64,000 nucleotides of DNA from Notospermus geniculatus (taxonomy: Eukaryota; Nemertea; Pilidiophora; Heteronemertea; Lineidae). A program made the translations under genes and the position numbers. This document shows positions 1 through 12,452 of this stretch, one piece after another. Within the stretch, counting starts at the first letter, position 1. Each line of letters starts with the position of its first letter. The stretch covers positions 477,150-541,149 of the forward strand of contig NMRB01000015.1 in NCBI GenBank assembly GCA_002633025.1. Direction: 5' to 3'. The notes under the pieces are model-generated. The model saw only the letters and a list, made by a program, of their open reading frames with translations, was not told the origin of the DNA and made no database searches.

Positions 1-286
1 AAGGCGCGGCATGATGGTAGGCCTAGGCCTGGCATGATGATTGGCAAATCATGAAATAGGCTAGGCCTAAATTAAATAAAGGCCAAAGCAATAGGCCTAA
101 TGGCAATATTATAATGCAAATGGTGCCATATGGCCATGGGCATGGTCGATGGACATGGACATGATCATTTCCACCCAGCTAGCCAGTCCAGTTCCGATAG
201 CGTATGCCAAAAAGCCCAGGCCGAGGCATGCCCTAGGCCTACGGCTAGCCTAACTTATGGGCTTATCTTTTGACTATATATTTCAG

Positions 287-326
287 TTTGTGTTGGCAAG
301 AAGGGATCAGGAAGAGACAAAGAAAA
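287..326 (+). CDS. Small basic N-terminal exon of creatine kinase (first copy)
   Basis: A 40-bp exon between a tattt-cag acceptor and a gtaagt donor. It reads [13 protein letters not shown] and joins in frame to the exon at 1151 to give ...[17 protein letters not shown]. The identical exon in the second copy is 2621-2660. The basic, glycine-rich sequence precedes the first kinase domain and looks like a leader. Its presence in both copies and the phase match support it. Confidence 0.65.
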
Positions 327-1334
327 GTAAGTTGAAGAACCGTTGTGGTGGTGCACGCTGGTAAAGCTTTGAACCTTTGTGGTGTACACCATGACACGGT
401 GGTGGAAGCTCTGAAATAATGAAAAAAATAGGCCAACGGCTGTTAATTTCAGGTCCTTTTTGAGAAACATTCCATAGAAGCAAAGATTCTAACTCCAGTC
501 ATTGACGTAAGACGACACTACCCAACGTATTGCATTGGCAATCAATGATTCGATTTCAAATCAACTGCCCGCCGGTAGCTGACGAATATTAGCGGGTGCA
601 ACTGCTCCATCTTGCGTAGTTTGTGTTCACCGAGGAAACAGAGTGCTCCTCGGTGAATGAACCATAGAATAAAAATGGTAACCAACGTGCAGCTTGAGGG
701 TGGCCTACTGTCACGAAAACACCGATGGCTATCTGGGGTAGGTAAGTCGGTGGTTCGCGACGTCCAGTCCACACTGATCAGAACAAGGACAAAAACTTCA
801 TCACTTCATGAACTCGGTGATAAATATTTCATTGCAGATCTGAATGCAAGACGTGCAAAACAGAACCTACTGGACCACCACCAGAAGTTCTGATATCATC
901 TCACAGTCACACTGACGCCTCAGACGGACTGCTGCAAGTCGACATTCCAAATGGAAGGTTAGGAACGAAAGTTATACTTGTAAAATCATCCGGGATACTT
1001 ATAGTACCGGTAGTGTTTTGGCTGTTGTCTTTCCTAACGTTTGGTTATCATGATTTGGTCTTTTGCCCCTCCCGCACTACAAGTACAACGCTCGATCGCA
1101 TTGCTTTAAGCGGTTCGTCACATCTTTTGTCTTCTTCTGTCTAGTTGCAGACTCGGTAATTTCCCTGATCTCACTCACCATAACAACTGGATGAGTAAAT
1201 GTCTGACCATGCCGATGTATGAAGAACTGAGACACAAGAAAACAGCCAGTGGATTCACCTTGGACAAGGTGATCCAGACAGGAGTGGATAACCCCGGTCA
1301 TCCATACATTTTCACAGTTGGTAAGGGCCCTTTT

Positions 1335-1548
1335 AAAGGACCACAGTATTGCTTCCCAATCCTGCGTTACACGTACCCGCGTTAAGGGAGACCTCTATTG
1401 ACGACTTGGTAAACTACGCATGCTACTACGTGCATTGTAGTGTAATCATACATTCGCCAACACTGGGGCGAACTGCTTAACTACAGTATTGGAGCATGGT
1501 GCCGGTGGCGCCGGCTGTCGACGGAAAGTTGCAATACCGTGGTGCTTT
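1335..1548. mobile_element. MITE with 16-bp inverted repeats, present in only one copy
   Basis: The left end reads AGGACCACAGTATTGC. The reverse complement of the right end reads AGCACCACGGTATTGC. The element is bounded by TTTAA on both sides, and the second copy of the locus (about 3825) has a single TTTAA at the same place, so this is a clean filled-versus-empty site. Its length (214 bp including one target copy) and lack of an ORF mark it as non-autonomous. A TTAA-type target suggests a piggyBac-like mobiliser, but the ends do not settle this. Confidence 0.75.
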
Positions 1549-1555
1549 AACATTT

Positions 1556-1605
1556 CGCCTTCGAACTACTCTTTTTAGAGTGTAGTTCGAAGTCCAAAGG
1601 CCCAG
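1556..1605. repeat. Nested palindrome in a creatine kinase intron
   Basis: CGCCTTCGAACTAC, then a short loop around TCTTTTTAGA, then GTAGTTCGAAG form a strong hairpin. CGAAGGCG follows as an outer partner of CGCCTTCG. It is present in both copies of the locus (also about 3828-3888). No function is evident. Confidence 0.5.
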
Positions 1606-2270
1606 GCCGAAGGCGTAGCGATGTGAACCCTTGATGGTTCAAGATCTTTGCGTGGTTATGGCAGAACAAAAATTAAATTGGAATAAACTGAAAGAGAGGA
1701 AACGTGTGTAAGAATGTTTGTTACCTCGAGTCAAGATACGGGCAATAACATCCCGAATCCATCTGAGAAATATGCCATTTCAAATTTCAGGCTGTGTGGC
1801 AGGAGATGAGGAATCCTATCAGACGTTTGCACCCCTGCTCGATGAAGTCATCTACCACCGCCATAATGGCTACACCAAAGACGCCATCCACCCAACCGAT
1901 TTAGATTTCAGGAAACTAAGAGGAGGCGACAATCTGGACCCAAAATATGTCTTCTCATGTCGCGTCCGGACTGGGCGGGGCATTCGTGGATATTCTCTGC
2001 CACCACACTGTAATCGTGCAGAAAGACGTGACGTGGAACAAATCCTCACAAAGGCATTAGATACGTTTTCGGGAGAATTTAAAGGTGGGTTTGGCAATGG
2101 CAGCCATCGTGAGCGCCATTTTGGATTTATAATTGCGTTCCTTTTGTGTTTGGGAGATTCANGAAGGCGCGGCATGATGGTAGTAGGGGCCTAGGGCAGC
2201 AGGCCTAGGCCTATTTCATTGATTTAGGCTATTTGCCAATCAGCATCATCATCATGCCAGGCCAGGGCCC

Positions 2271-2330
2271 NNNNNNNNNNNNNNNNNNNNNNNNNNNNNN
2301 NNNNNNNNNNNNNNNNNNNNNNNNNNNNNN
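2271..2330. other. Assembly gap (60 n)
   Basis: A run of 60 n in AGGCCT-rich sequence just upstream of the creatine kinase leader exon in the second copy. The missing first coding exon could be here. Confidence 0.95.
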
Positions 2331-2620
2331 GGGCCTACCGGTCATGCCGGTAGGCCGTAGGCCTAGGGCCTAACTAAAGGCCACTGATAATGGCATGCAA
2401 ATGGTGCCATCCATGGCCATGGGCATGGTCGATGGACATTATGGATGGACATGATCATTTCGGTTACGGGAAAATTCGTCCCCGTGTCATTTCCACCCAG
2501 CCAGCCAGTCCAGTTCCGATAGCCTAGCGTAGGCCTATGCCAAAAAGCCCAGGCCGAGGCATGCCCTACACCTACGGCTAGCCTAACTTATAGGCTTATC
2601 TTCTGACTATATTATTTCAG

Positions 2621-5600
2621 TTTGTGTTGGCAAGAAGGGATCAGGAAGAGACAAAGAAAAGTAAGTTGAAGAACCATTGTGGTGGTGCACGCTGGTAAAG
2701 CTTTGAACCTTTGTGGTGTACACCATCAGGGTCTCTGCCAGAAATTTTTTTGAGGGTACTAACTCTTCAAAATCAAGAAAACCCTCATGAAATTAAAGTA
2801 AATGGCCCTTTTCTGTTCCTTTCAGGGTACTAGCATAGTACCCTAGCTCTGGCGGAAACACCATGACACGGTGGTGGAAGCTCTGAAATAAATGAAAAAA
2901 ATAGGCCAACAGCCATTCATTTCAGGTCCCTTTTGAGAAACATTCCATAGATAGAAGCAAAGATTCTAACTCCAGTCACCGACGTAAAATAAGACGACAC
3001 TACCCAACGTATTGCATTGGCAATCAATGATTCGATTTCAAATCAACTGCCGGTAGCTAAGCTAACGGATATTAGCGGGTGCAACTGCTCCATCTTGCGT
3101 AGTTGTGTTCACCGAGGAAACAGAGTGCTCCTCGGTGAATGAACCATAGAATAAAAATGGTAACCAACGTGCAGCTTGAGGGTGGCCTACTGTCACGAAA
3201 ACACCGATGGCTATCTGGGGTAGGTATTATAAGTCGGTGGTTCGCGACGTTCAGTCCGACACTGATCAGAACAAGGACAAAAACTTCATCACTTCATGAA
3301 CTCCGTGATAAATATTTCATTGCAGATCTGAATGCAAGACGTGCAAAACAGAACCTACTGGACCACCACCAGAAGTTCTGATATCATCTCACAGTCACAC
3401 TGACGCCTCAGACGGACTGCTGCAAGGCGACATTCCAAATGGAAGGTTAGGAACGAAAGTTATACTTGTAAAATCATCCGGGATACTTATAGTACCGGCA
3501 GTGTTTTGGCTGTTGTCTTTCCTAACGTTTGGTTATCATGATTTGGTCTTTTGCCCCTCCCGCACTACAAGTACAACGCTCGATCGCATTGCTTTAAGCG
3601 GTTCGCCACATCTTTTGTCTTCTTCTGTCTAGTTGCAGACTCGGTAATTTCCCTGATCTCACTCACCATAACAACTGGATGAGTAAATGTCTGACCATGC
3701 CGATGTATGAAGAACTGAGACACAAGAAAACAGCCAGTGGATTCACCTTGGACAAGGTGATCCAGACAGGAGTGGATAACCCCGGTCATCCATACATTTT
3801 CACAGTTGGTAAGGGCCCTTTTAACATTTCGCCTTCGAACTACTCTTTTTAGAGTGTAGTTCGAAGTCCAAAGGCCCAGGCCGAAGGCGTAGCGATATGA
3901 ACCCTTGATGGTTCAAGATCTTTGCGTGGCTATGGCGGAACAAAAATTAAATTTGAATAAACTGAAAGAGAGGAAACGTGTGTAAGAATGTTTGTTACCT
4001 CGAGTCCATCTGAGAAATGTGCCATTTCAAATTTCAGGCTGTGTGGCAGGAGATGAGGAATCCTATCAGACGTTTGCACCCCTGCTCGATGAAGTCATCT
4101 ACCACCGCCATAATGGCTACACCAAAGACGCCATCCACCCAACCGATTTAGATTTCAGGAAACTAAGAGGAGGCGACAATCTGGACCCAAAATATGTCTT
4201 CTCATGTCGCGTCCGGACTGGGCGGGGCATTCGTGGATATTCTCTGCCACCACACTGTAATCGTGCAGAAAGACGTGACGTGGAACAAATCCTCACAAAG
4301 GCATTAGATACGTTTTCGGGAGAATTTAAAGGTGGGTTTGGCAATGGCAGCCATCGTGAGCGCCATTTTGGATTTATAATTGCGTTCCTTTTGTGTTTGG
4401 GAGATTCAATTGTTCCTTTCCGATCAGGTCAATGATCGCACCGCACACGTGACATGAACATTTGCATGTCGTTTTCTGTTACAGGAACGTATTATCCACT
4501 GTCTAAGATGACTGAGGAAGAACAACAACAACTCATCGATGACCATTTCCTGTTCGACAAGCCTGTGTCTCCGCTCCTGACCTGTGCTGGGATGGCAAGA
4601 GACTGGCCAGACGCTCGTGGAATCTGGCACAATGACAACAAAGACTTCTTAGTCTGGGTGAACGAAGAAGACCATAGTCGGTTTATATCGATGGAGAAAG
4701 GTGGAAACATGCGAAAGGTGTTCCAGAGGTTCTGTGAGGGTATCGAGAAGATTGAAACAGCCATCAAAGACCAGGGATTCGAGTTCCAATGGAATGAGCA
4801 TCTGGGCTTCGTCCTGACCTGCCCTAGTAACCTTGGAACTGGCCTGAGAGCTGGCGTCCACATGAGATGTCCCCACCTCTCAAAGGATTCCCGATTTGAC
4901 GTTATCCTGGAACGTCTGCGGCTGCAGAAAAGAGGCACTGGCGGGGTTGACACAGAAGCAACCGATGGGGTGTACGATTTCTCGAATTTGGATCGCCTTG
5001 GAAAGTCTGAGGTTGAGTTGGTGCAGCTTGTTGTTGATGGTGTAGAGCTGATGACTGAAATGGAAAAAGCTCTAGAAAAAGGTTAGCATGATTAAAAGAT
5101 CATTGGACCCTTTGTGGCATGCCACTGTGGCTGTCCCTTCAAGGCGGACGACAAAGTAAAGAACCCCGATTTCCGTATGCGATGCCCTGTCCTATCCACA
5201 TCAATTTTCGTAGTTAATTTATACTTCTCTTCTTGGTTACTTTCCGACGTTGTTTTTTTGTCAGTACCATTTCTCCCACTCCAATCATACATTTTCCCTA
5301 CCCTCTCATCTGTCAGGTAAGAGCATCGACCACCTGGTACCCAGCCAAGGTTATGTCAGACGTCCAGAAGGAAGCTACCCTGACCTCACCAAGCACAGCA
5401 ACTGGATGGCCAAGTGCCTGACTCCCGACATTTACCAGAATCTGAAAGACAAAGTCACCCCCAGTGGTTTCACGTTGGATAAGGTCATTCAGACTGGTGT
5501 GGACAATCCTGGTCATCCGTTCATCTTCACAGTGGGTGAGTTCAAATTCTTTTCACATTTTGGGCTTTTCCAAGAGAGTGTCGGCCAGAGAGTGGTTGTG

Positions 5601-8596
5601 TGATGGGTTGTAAAGATGGTGAAGTTCCCTCTCTCAAAACAATTCTTGACCAGTTCCTTGACAAGAATATCAACCATAAATCAATGAATACTCTTTAACA
5701 TGTTTTCTCGGTCAAGCAAGCATTGGTGATAGAAACAAATTTAGACACCATGAATAATAAGTACAATGTTTTGATTCAGGTTGTGTTGCTGGAGACGAGG
5801 AGACTTACGAAGTATTTGCGGATCTTCTGGATCCTGTCATCGAGAAACGACACAATGGATACGCGAAATCTGACGTCCACAAGACTGATCTAGACTTCAA
5901 CAAACTGAAAGGAGGCGATGACTTGGATAAAAAGTACGTCTTGTCCTGTCGAGTACGAACTGGCCGAAGTATCCAAGGATACAGCCTTCCCCCACACTGC
6001 ACCAGAGGCGAGAGGCGGGAAGTGGAACGTGTCGCTCGCGATGCTCTTGCTAACCTGAAGGGAGAATTTGAAGGGAAGTATTACCCATTGTCTAAGATGA
6101 CTGAGGAGGAACAGCAACAACTCATCGATGACCATTTCCTGTTTGACAAGCCGGTATCTCCGCTCCTGACCTGTGCTGGGATGGCAAGAGACTGGCCGGA
6201 TGCTCGTGGAATCTGGCACAACGNTGTGGACAATCCTGGTCATCCGTTCATCTTCACAGTGGGTGAGTTCAAATTCGTTTCACATTTTGGGCTTTTCCAA
6301 GAGAGTGGTTGTGTGATGGGTTGTAAAGATGGTGAAGTTCCCTCTCTCAAAACAATTCTTGACCAGTTCCTTGACAAGAATATCAACCATAAATCAATGA
6401 AAATACTCTTTAACGTGTTTTCTCGGTCAAGCAAGCATTGGTGATAGAAACAAATTTAGACACCACGAGTAATAAGTACAATGTTTTGATTCAGGTTGTG
6501 TTGCTGGAGACGAGGAGACTTACGAAGTATTTGCGGATCTTCTGGATCCTGTCATCGAGAAACGACACAATGGATACGCGAAATCTGACGTCCACAAGAC
6601 TGATCTAGACTTCAACAAACTGAAAGGAGGCGATGACTTGGATAAAAAGTACGTCTTGTCCTGTCGAGTACGAACTGGCCGAAGTATCCAAGGATACAGC
6701 CTTCCCCCACACTGCACCAGAGGCGAGAGGCGGGAAGTGGAACGTGTCGCTCGCGATGCTCTTGCTAACCTGAAGGGAGAATTTGAAGGGAAGTATTACC
6801 CATTGTCTAAGATGACTGAGGAGGAACAGCAACAACTCATCGATGACCATTTCCTGTTTGACAAGCCGGTATCTCCGCTCCTGACCTGTGCTGGGATGGC
6901 AAGAGACTGGCCGGATGCTCGTGGAATCTGGCACAACGAGAAGAAGAACTTTTTAGTCTGGATAAACGAGGAGGATCATGCCAGAGTGATCTCCATGGAA
7001 CAGGGAGGAAAAATGAAGACAGTCTTCAAGAGGTTCTGTGAAGGGCTAAGGCTGTTTGAAGAAGGCATTGAAGACCGTGGTAGGAAGTTTATGTGGAATG
7101 AACATCTGGGATTCATATTGACTTGTCCCTCCAACCTTGGAACTGGACTCCGTGCAGGCGTCCATGTCAAGCTACCGAACATGGCCAAACATGAACAGTT
7201 CGATGACATCCTGGCAGAGCTGCGACTTCAGAAGAGAGGCACAGGTGGCGTTGATACAGCAGCCGAGGGTGGTGTCTTCGACATCTCAAATCTTGATCGT
7301 TTGGGTTTCTCAGAGGTGGAGTTAGTGCAGAAGGTCATTGATGGTGTCAAGCTGCTGATTAAGATGGAAAAAGTTCTCGAGAAAGGTGCCGATATCAAAA
7401 AACTAATCGCCAAGAATCTGCCGAAGGTGGTCTCCATGAAGAAACCGTGGCCTATCAACAAACGAGCACCGTTGATGAACAGCAACTACCCAGAACTGTC
7501 AAAACATAGCAATTGGATGGCCAAATGTTTGACGGAGGACATCTACAATCGCGTCAAAGATCGCCGGACAAGGAAGGACAACTCTACTGATGAGTGTATC
7601 CAGACTGGTGTCGACAATCCAGGCCATCCTTTCATATTTACAGTCGGGCTTGTAGCTGGAGACGAGGACAGCTATTCCACGTTTGCAGAGTTGTTCGATC
7701 CTGTGATTGAGAGACGCCACAACGGCTATACCCCGGATAAGATCCACTGCACCGATCTTGACCCGGCGAACCTTATAGGCGGCGAATTGGATGAAGAATT
7801 TGTACTCTCCTCTCGCGTCCGTACCGGGCGTAGCATCAGCGAGTTCGCTCTCCCACCCATTTGCAACCGTTTCGAGCGTCGAGAAGTGGAGAGGATCTCC
7901 GTCACGGCTTTATCAGGTTTGGACGGGCCCTTTAAAGGCAAGTACTATCCCCTCAACAACATGACGGATGCTGAACAACAGCAACTCATCGATGACCACT
8001 TCCTGTTTGACAAGCCGGTATCTCCGCTCCTGACCTGTGCTGGGATGGCAAGAGACTGGCCGGACGCTCGAGGAATCTGGCACAACGAAAACAAGGACTT
8101 CTTAGTCTGGGTGAACGAAGAAGACCACCTGCGTGTTATCTCGATGGAGAAAGGCGGCAACATGAAGAGCGTTTTCAATCGCTTCTGTGTGGGGCTCAAA
8201 AAAGTTGAAACTGCCATTAAAGACCAAGGCTACAAGTTCATGTGGAACGAACACCTGGGTTACGTTCTGACCTGTCCCAGTAACTTAGGAACGGGATTAC
8301 GTGCGGGTGTACATGTAAAACTTCCTAAGATCAGCGCAGATTCGAGATTTGATAAGATCCTCGCTGCTCTGCGTCTCCAGAAGCGTGGCACGGGTGGCGT
8401 GGATACTGCCTCCACCGATGGTACCTTCGATATATCCAACCTGGATCGTCTCGGGAGCTCAGAAGTACAGCAGGTTCAGATGGTGGTGGATGGAGTTGGT
8501 TTGCTGATCAAGATGGAAAAATGCTTGATGGCTGGCACGGGTATTGACGACCTTATGCCCGATAACAAAACTGTAGCGGGTGCAGAGGAAACTTAG
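2621..8596 (+). CDS. Three-domain flagellar creatine kinase, 5' end incomplete
   Basis: This enzyme reversibly transfers phosphate between ATP and creatine. The three-domain form is known from sea urchin sperm tails, where it serves the phosphocreatine shuttle along the axoneme. Exons: 2621-2660, 3639-3808, 4038-4331, 4485-5081, 5317-5535 and 6495-8596 (stop at 8594). 5780-6222 is a redundant copy of the start of the last exon. Phases agree at every junction and give about 1139 residues without the first exon, close to the size of the sea urchin protein. Each domain has the active-site segment [16 protein letters not shown] with the reactive cysteine, the NEEDH acidic box, the HNGY element and the RVRTGR phosphate-binding segment. 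The linker between domains 2 and 3 is basic ([11 protein letters not shown]). The first exon and start codon were not found; they may lie in the gap at 2271-2330 or upstream. All three domains look catalytically intact. Confidence 0.93.
2727..2864. mobile_element. hAT-like MITE, hemizygous
   Basis: A 138-bp insertion, absent from the first copy at about 388, flanked by direct repeats ACACCAT. The ends are imperfect inverted repeats: CAGGGTCTCTGCCAGA at the left and, reverse-complemented from the right, GTTTCCGCCAGA. A related element with the same terminal motif lies at 20350-20532. CAGxGTxTC ends are typical of hAT elements. The 7-bp duplication is one short of the usual 8, so the family call is tentative. 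Confidence 0.6.
5498..6222 (+). other. Redundant contig end inside the creatine kinase gene
   Basis: The 725 bases before the n at 6223 are repeated as 6224-6938. They hold the end of the exon 5317-5535, an intron and the start of the large last exon. Differences include a 13-base indel near 5580 and a two-base indel near 5688, as expected between alleles. If read literally, the protein would carry a false duplicated piece of domain 2. Confidence 0.85.
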
Positions 8597-10842
8597 AAAT
8601 TTCAGCTACTGTGTGCTACATTCATAAGAACTGAGAGGACGATTTAATCTTTAGATTTATGAAGCATTTTAAGACGTTCTGGTAGAAAATTCAATCAACC
8701 AAGAACTTCTGCCAATTCTGAGCAGTGCATGTTGCTAATGTTGTTCAAGTGTTTTCTGCAAATAAGACAAGTATTTTGTTTCTTTGCTGTTGTATCGTTC
8801 CATGGTTATAATATAAATCATTAGTGAATCAAAGACAAATTTATTTTTAATATCGCGTTATCCTTTTTTATGTGCATTAGCTCTATCCTCCCAGTCCCAC
8901 AACACTGGTGTGAAGTGGTCCTTTCGTTTTCTGCTCTTTCTCCTGGTCCCAGGGAAAGGATATTAACCTGGTTCCACTGGTCTACTCCAGATGGCATTGT
9001 GAATATCCGTCTGCTTCCCATTGCATTCAGCGGCACAGTGACCAAGTTCACACAAACACACGATCGATGCACTGTGCACTGTATGCCCCAATCTACAAGA
9101 CTGTTTAGGATGGTCTTAGTAGTTATCAATAGGCCTGAAAACTGCGTCGAACTAGTCTCAAGTGATGAAAAGGATGGCGGAGATCATGTGATTCAATATA
9201 TGACCAATCACTAGGCGTCCTCAAAAATAACCTCGAAAATTTCTCAAAAAAAAAAACGTACAAAAACTCGAAGCTGGATAAGTAATTCAAATTTCTTTAT
9301 TCAGGACATGCTTTGACCCAAAATGATTTGAATATGCAGCATAGTTCTTAGATTACGTGAGAGGAAAAGGCGAAAAATCGCGGACAAAATTTTGTTCTTG
9401 AAGCCGTAGACGACGAACCTGTCGACTTTATCCCACGTGTACACGTAACGTTACGTTGTTCGATATCGTAACACTTATCATTCATGGAGACGCTCCCCGA
9501 AGTATACTCGTGGACGTATGTATTTATGCAGTCCGTTACCCCCAAATACCCCCAGTTCTCAGACGGTGCAGGGCGGAGATGTCTATGTGTATGACACGAG
9601 GACCATTAGCATAAAACCAGATGGTCTGCATCCAGCTGAATGGAATCAGCCACATCTCTAGTATTCATAAAGCATATTCAACTATTAATGATTAGAATTT
9701 CAATGAAGTGATCCATGATACCAGGATCCCACGAACAGCTTGTGGTTAGTCACGCCGTATATCTGGATGCGTGCGGGATCTTGTCCATTCGGATGCATGT
9801 AATGTACGTATACACTTCGATATGGCCTGGTACGGTAACGTGGTTGCTTTTTGCACTGATCTGGTAAATTCTCAACCATTTGTTATTTGGGGTTAAATAG
9901 CGAAAGCGTAATAAAACTGAAACCCATGGCGTAGGCCTACCACCTCAAGTCGTCGTGTTTTGTCGAAATTAAGACAATTGCTGCTGTCTTAATTTCGTAG
10001 ATGAAGTGTAGGGGAATGACACCACATCTCATACGTCGTAATACAAACGATTCCATTCCATTATTAAAGGAGTCTGGCATTCTCTTTTCTTTTGACCGCA
10101 CCTTTCCGAAGTCTTCCAGAAGGTGGCGAAAGTAGTCGATCTGACTGCCACGTGCATCGTCGGGTCTGCTCGTGATGCAGCCCAGCAGCATCTGGTACCA
10201 CTGGGATACGGTCATCTAGGCCTCCTTACAATGATTCTCTTGTCAATCCTGACGCTTGTGGAGATATCTGCTATTGTTTATTTCCTGCGCGGGTGTCACT
10301 TGGAAGCAAATGTTGCCAGATGATGACAATGAGATATCGATCTGCTCCGTCGAAACCCTGGTCCGATCAATCACTGCACGACTCTGACAGGAGAATTGAC
10401 AATATAGAAATCAACTCTCCGTGGCAGCTTGCGTGATGATCATCCCCGCAAGATGTTACCACTAATAATCCTGGTTAACAGATGAAATTGAAGCTGGAAG
10501 TTCCAAACTATTGATTGAGTCTAGTCGAACTCTGTCCTCTCGAAGACAGCTTTCTTCACGCAGATACTAGTAGGGCCTGTTAGCCGCCCTCATCCACCCG
10601 TTTCGTCCATGTTGGCCAAGACACCCACGCTGACGAAAGTTCGCTGCATGGCTTTTCATTTCAGCATCAGAAAAGGTCTTTTTTTCAGAGTGTTCTCATA
10701 ATGTTGCCTGAGTTTCCGACAGTTCCAAGTGCTGTGTCTTTTTACTTGACTAACAATATTGGAAGAAAGCAAGTTGTCCCTCTCAGTAGCTGTAACAGTA
10801 GGCCTGCTCAGAATTTTAAAAAGGCATAGATCTAAGCTAAAG

Positions 10843-10959
10843 GCCTGGGTCCATATTCAAAAACATATACAACAGTAAAAGTGTGATACTTGTCATTTGT
10901 GTTGAACAAAGGGTGAGTGTCACACTTAGACTAAGTAGCCCTGTGAATATGGGCCCTGA
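10843..10959. repeat. Short inverted-repeat element
   Basis: GGGTCCATATTCA near the left end pairs with TGAATATGGGCCC near the right end across about 85 bases. It has the size and form of a small MITE, but no clear target duplication is visible. Confidence 0.4.
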
Positions 10960-12322
10960 TAGCAGGTTACGGAACTGATTGGTAATGGGTGTGGATTTTT
11001 CTGTTTTCTTATTTCCTCGTCTGGTTTCCGAGAAAGACAAGAGTTAGAAGTCTTTTTCGTTCTCCTTGTCGACTGGTACTCGAAGCCTAGGCCGACAAAC
11101 ATTCCTATTGCCCGATACTCCTGTCGTCGTTATCCCAGGTGTAGGCCTACGTTGTTCGATATCGTACTGTTATCATTTCAAGATTGACAGAAAGCAATGA
11201 GTCTCTCTCGTCATTCTACGAGATCTCTTCTACATAGCGCCTGAGGAAGACCCCGATTGGGGTCGAAAATTTGCGAAATATTCGGAGACGACTTTCCGAT
11301 TTATTGTCTCGTCATTCTACATTAGAAATTCGTCTAGTGACCCGGTACGTGATGTGGGATGAGACGGAGTACTTGGCGGGTTACACGAATTGTGAACACA
11401 CCTCGTGTATATCATTAAGTCTTTAATATATCCCCATGTATAATGTAATGACGGACTCACACTGAGTACCGGTGCGATATGAGTCCCCTATTTCATAGCA
11501 GTACCCAATTTTTCATTTAATTCGCTGTCTGGTCTTACAATCGGATGGCGGTGACCCAACCAACATTTGTGTGTTTATCAATAAGTTTCGTCGGACTATT
11601 GAAATCATTCGGACAATGGCCACAATGGCTTGGACTGTATCAATTGTGGATCATCACAATGAACGCGCGCAACATGTGGAGTATCTTCAACGACAGCTTA
11701 TTGGCGAGGCCATCAGCAAGAAAGGGGACCAAGGGTAAGAAAAGTTTGTAATTTCTCTGAAAATTTCAAAAAAGACACACGAAACGAGAGAAAACTGCGT
11801 CAAAACTACTTTTTTATGCCCTGAGGATTTCACACTCTCTATTTGGCCATGATGTTGTGTCCTCATAATATACGAATATTTCGTAAATGGCGCGCCATAC
11901 CTACCCAGGAACGGACTCGTCCACAAAAAGCCGAATGCTGGTGTTAGCTTTTCATATTTACTTTATAAAAGCTATCTAAAATCAGATCAGGCAAAGGGGA
12001 AGATCCGCGCATCACTCAACGTGGCACGGCTTGCTGATGAGACTGGGAGGATCAGGCTGATGATAAAGGACGCTGGAGACAAGATAGAAAGAATGTAGGT
12101 CTATCCTTCAACAGGTAAGAGATTCAGCAACAGTGATCCGAAGACGCGGATAGTGGAAATACAGTCACGTATTGAAATACAGTCGCGTATGGAAATGGAC
12201 ACTTTTAACAAAAGTAAGTTGCTGTTGATTTTCAATTGCTATTGGCTAACAGACGTTACTGAAACAAAGTGAATTGAAGTGGACAGGAGAAACTTATATA
12301 CTTGGTGTTGTGCTCCTGACCA

Positions 12323-12452
12323 ATAATAGGGAGGTTTCGCAAGCGCCCGGTTAGGCCATACGACGACGTTTATCTATTGTTTGGGTATACCCACACAATA
12401 GATAAACGTCGTCGTAGGGCCTAACTGGGCGCTTGCGAAACCTCCCTATTAT
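12323..12452. mobile_element. Near-perfect fold-back element (about 58-bp arms)
   Basis: ATAATAGGGAGGTTTCGCAA at the left is mirrored by TTGCGAAACCTCCCTATTAT at the right. Pairing continues through GACGACGTTTATCTATTGT to a loop of about 14 bases that contains GGGTATACCC. The arms differ at only a few positions, so the insertion is probably young. There is no coding capacity. Confidence 0.75.

Larger units (their letters stand above)
1..2160 (+). other. Redundant haplotype copy of the creatine kinase 5' region
   Basis: This stretch repeats 2162-4407 nearly base for base and stops exactly where a single n (2161) joins it to the second copy. It carries the same three creatine kinase exons at 287-326, 1151-1320 and 1791-2084, all with intact frames and GT-AG borders. 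The two copies differ by insertions in introns and in the flank (a 214-bp element here, a 138-bp element in the other copy) but the exons read the same. I read it as the second allele left in place at a contig end, not as a second gene. A real tandem duplication is the alternative, but the abrupt stop at the n argues against it. Confidence 0.8.

Noticed and set aside
657-893. 78-codon ORF repeated at 3139-3381
   Set aside because: It is repeated only because the whole locus is present twice. The reading differs between copies through indels, and it lies in an intron of creatine kinase.
5923-6444. Creatine kinase ORF running through the n at 6223
   Set aside because: It fuses two allelic contig ends and enters an intron; not a real protein.
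8870-9214. 114-codon ORF downstream of creatine kinase
   Set aside because: Low-information sequence in a likely 3' UTR or spacer; a similar-sized ORF lies on the other strand.
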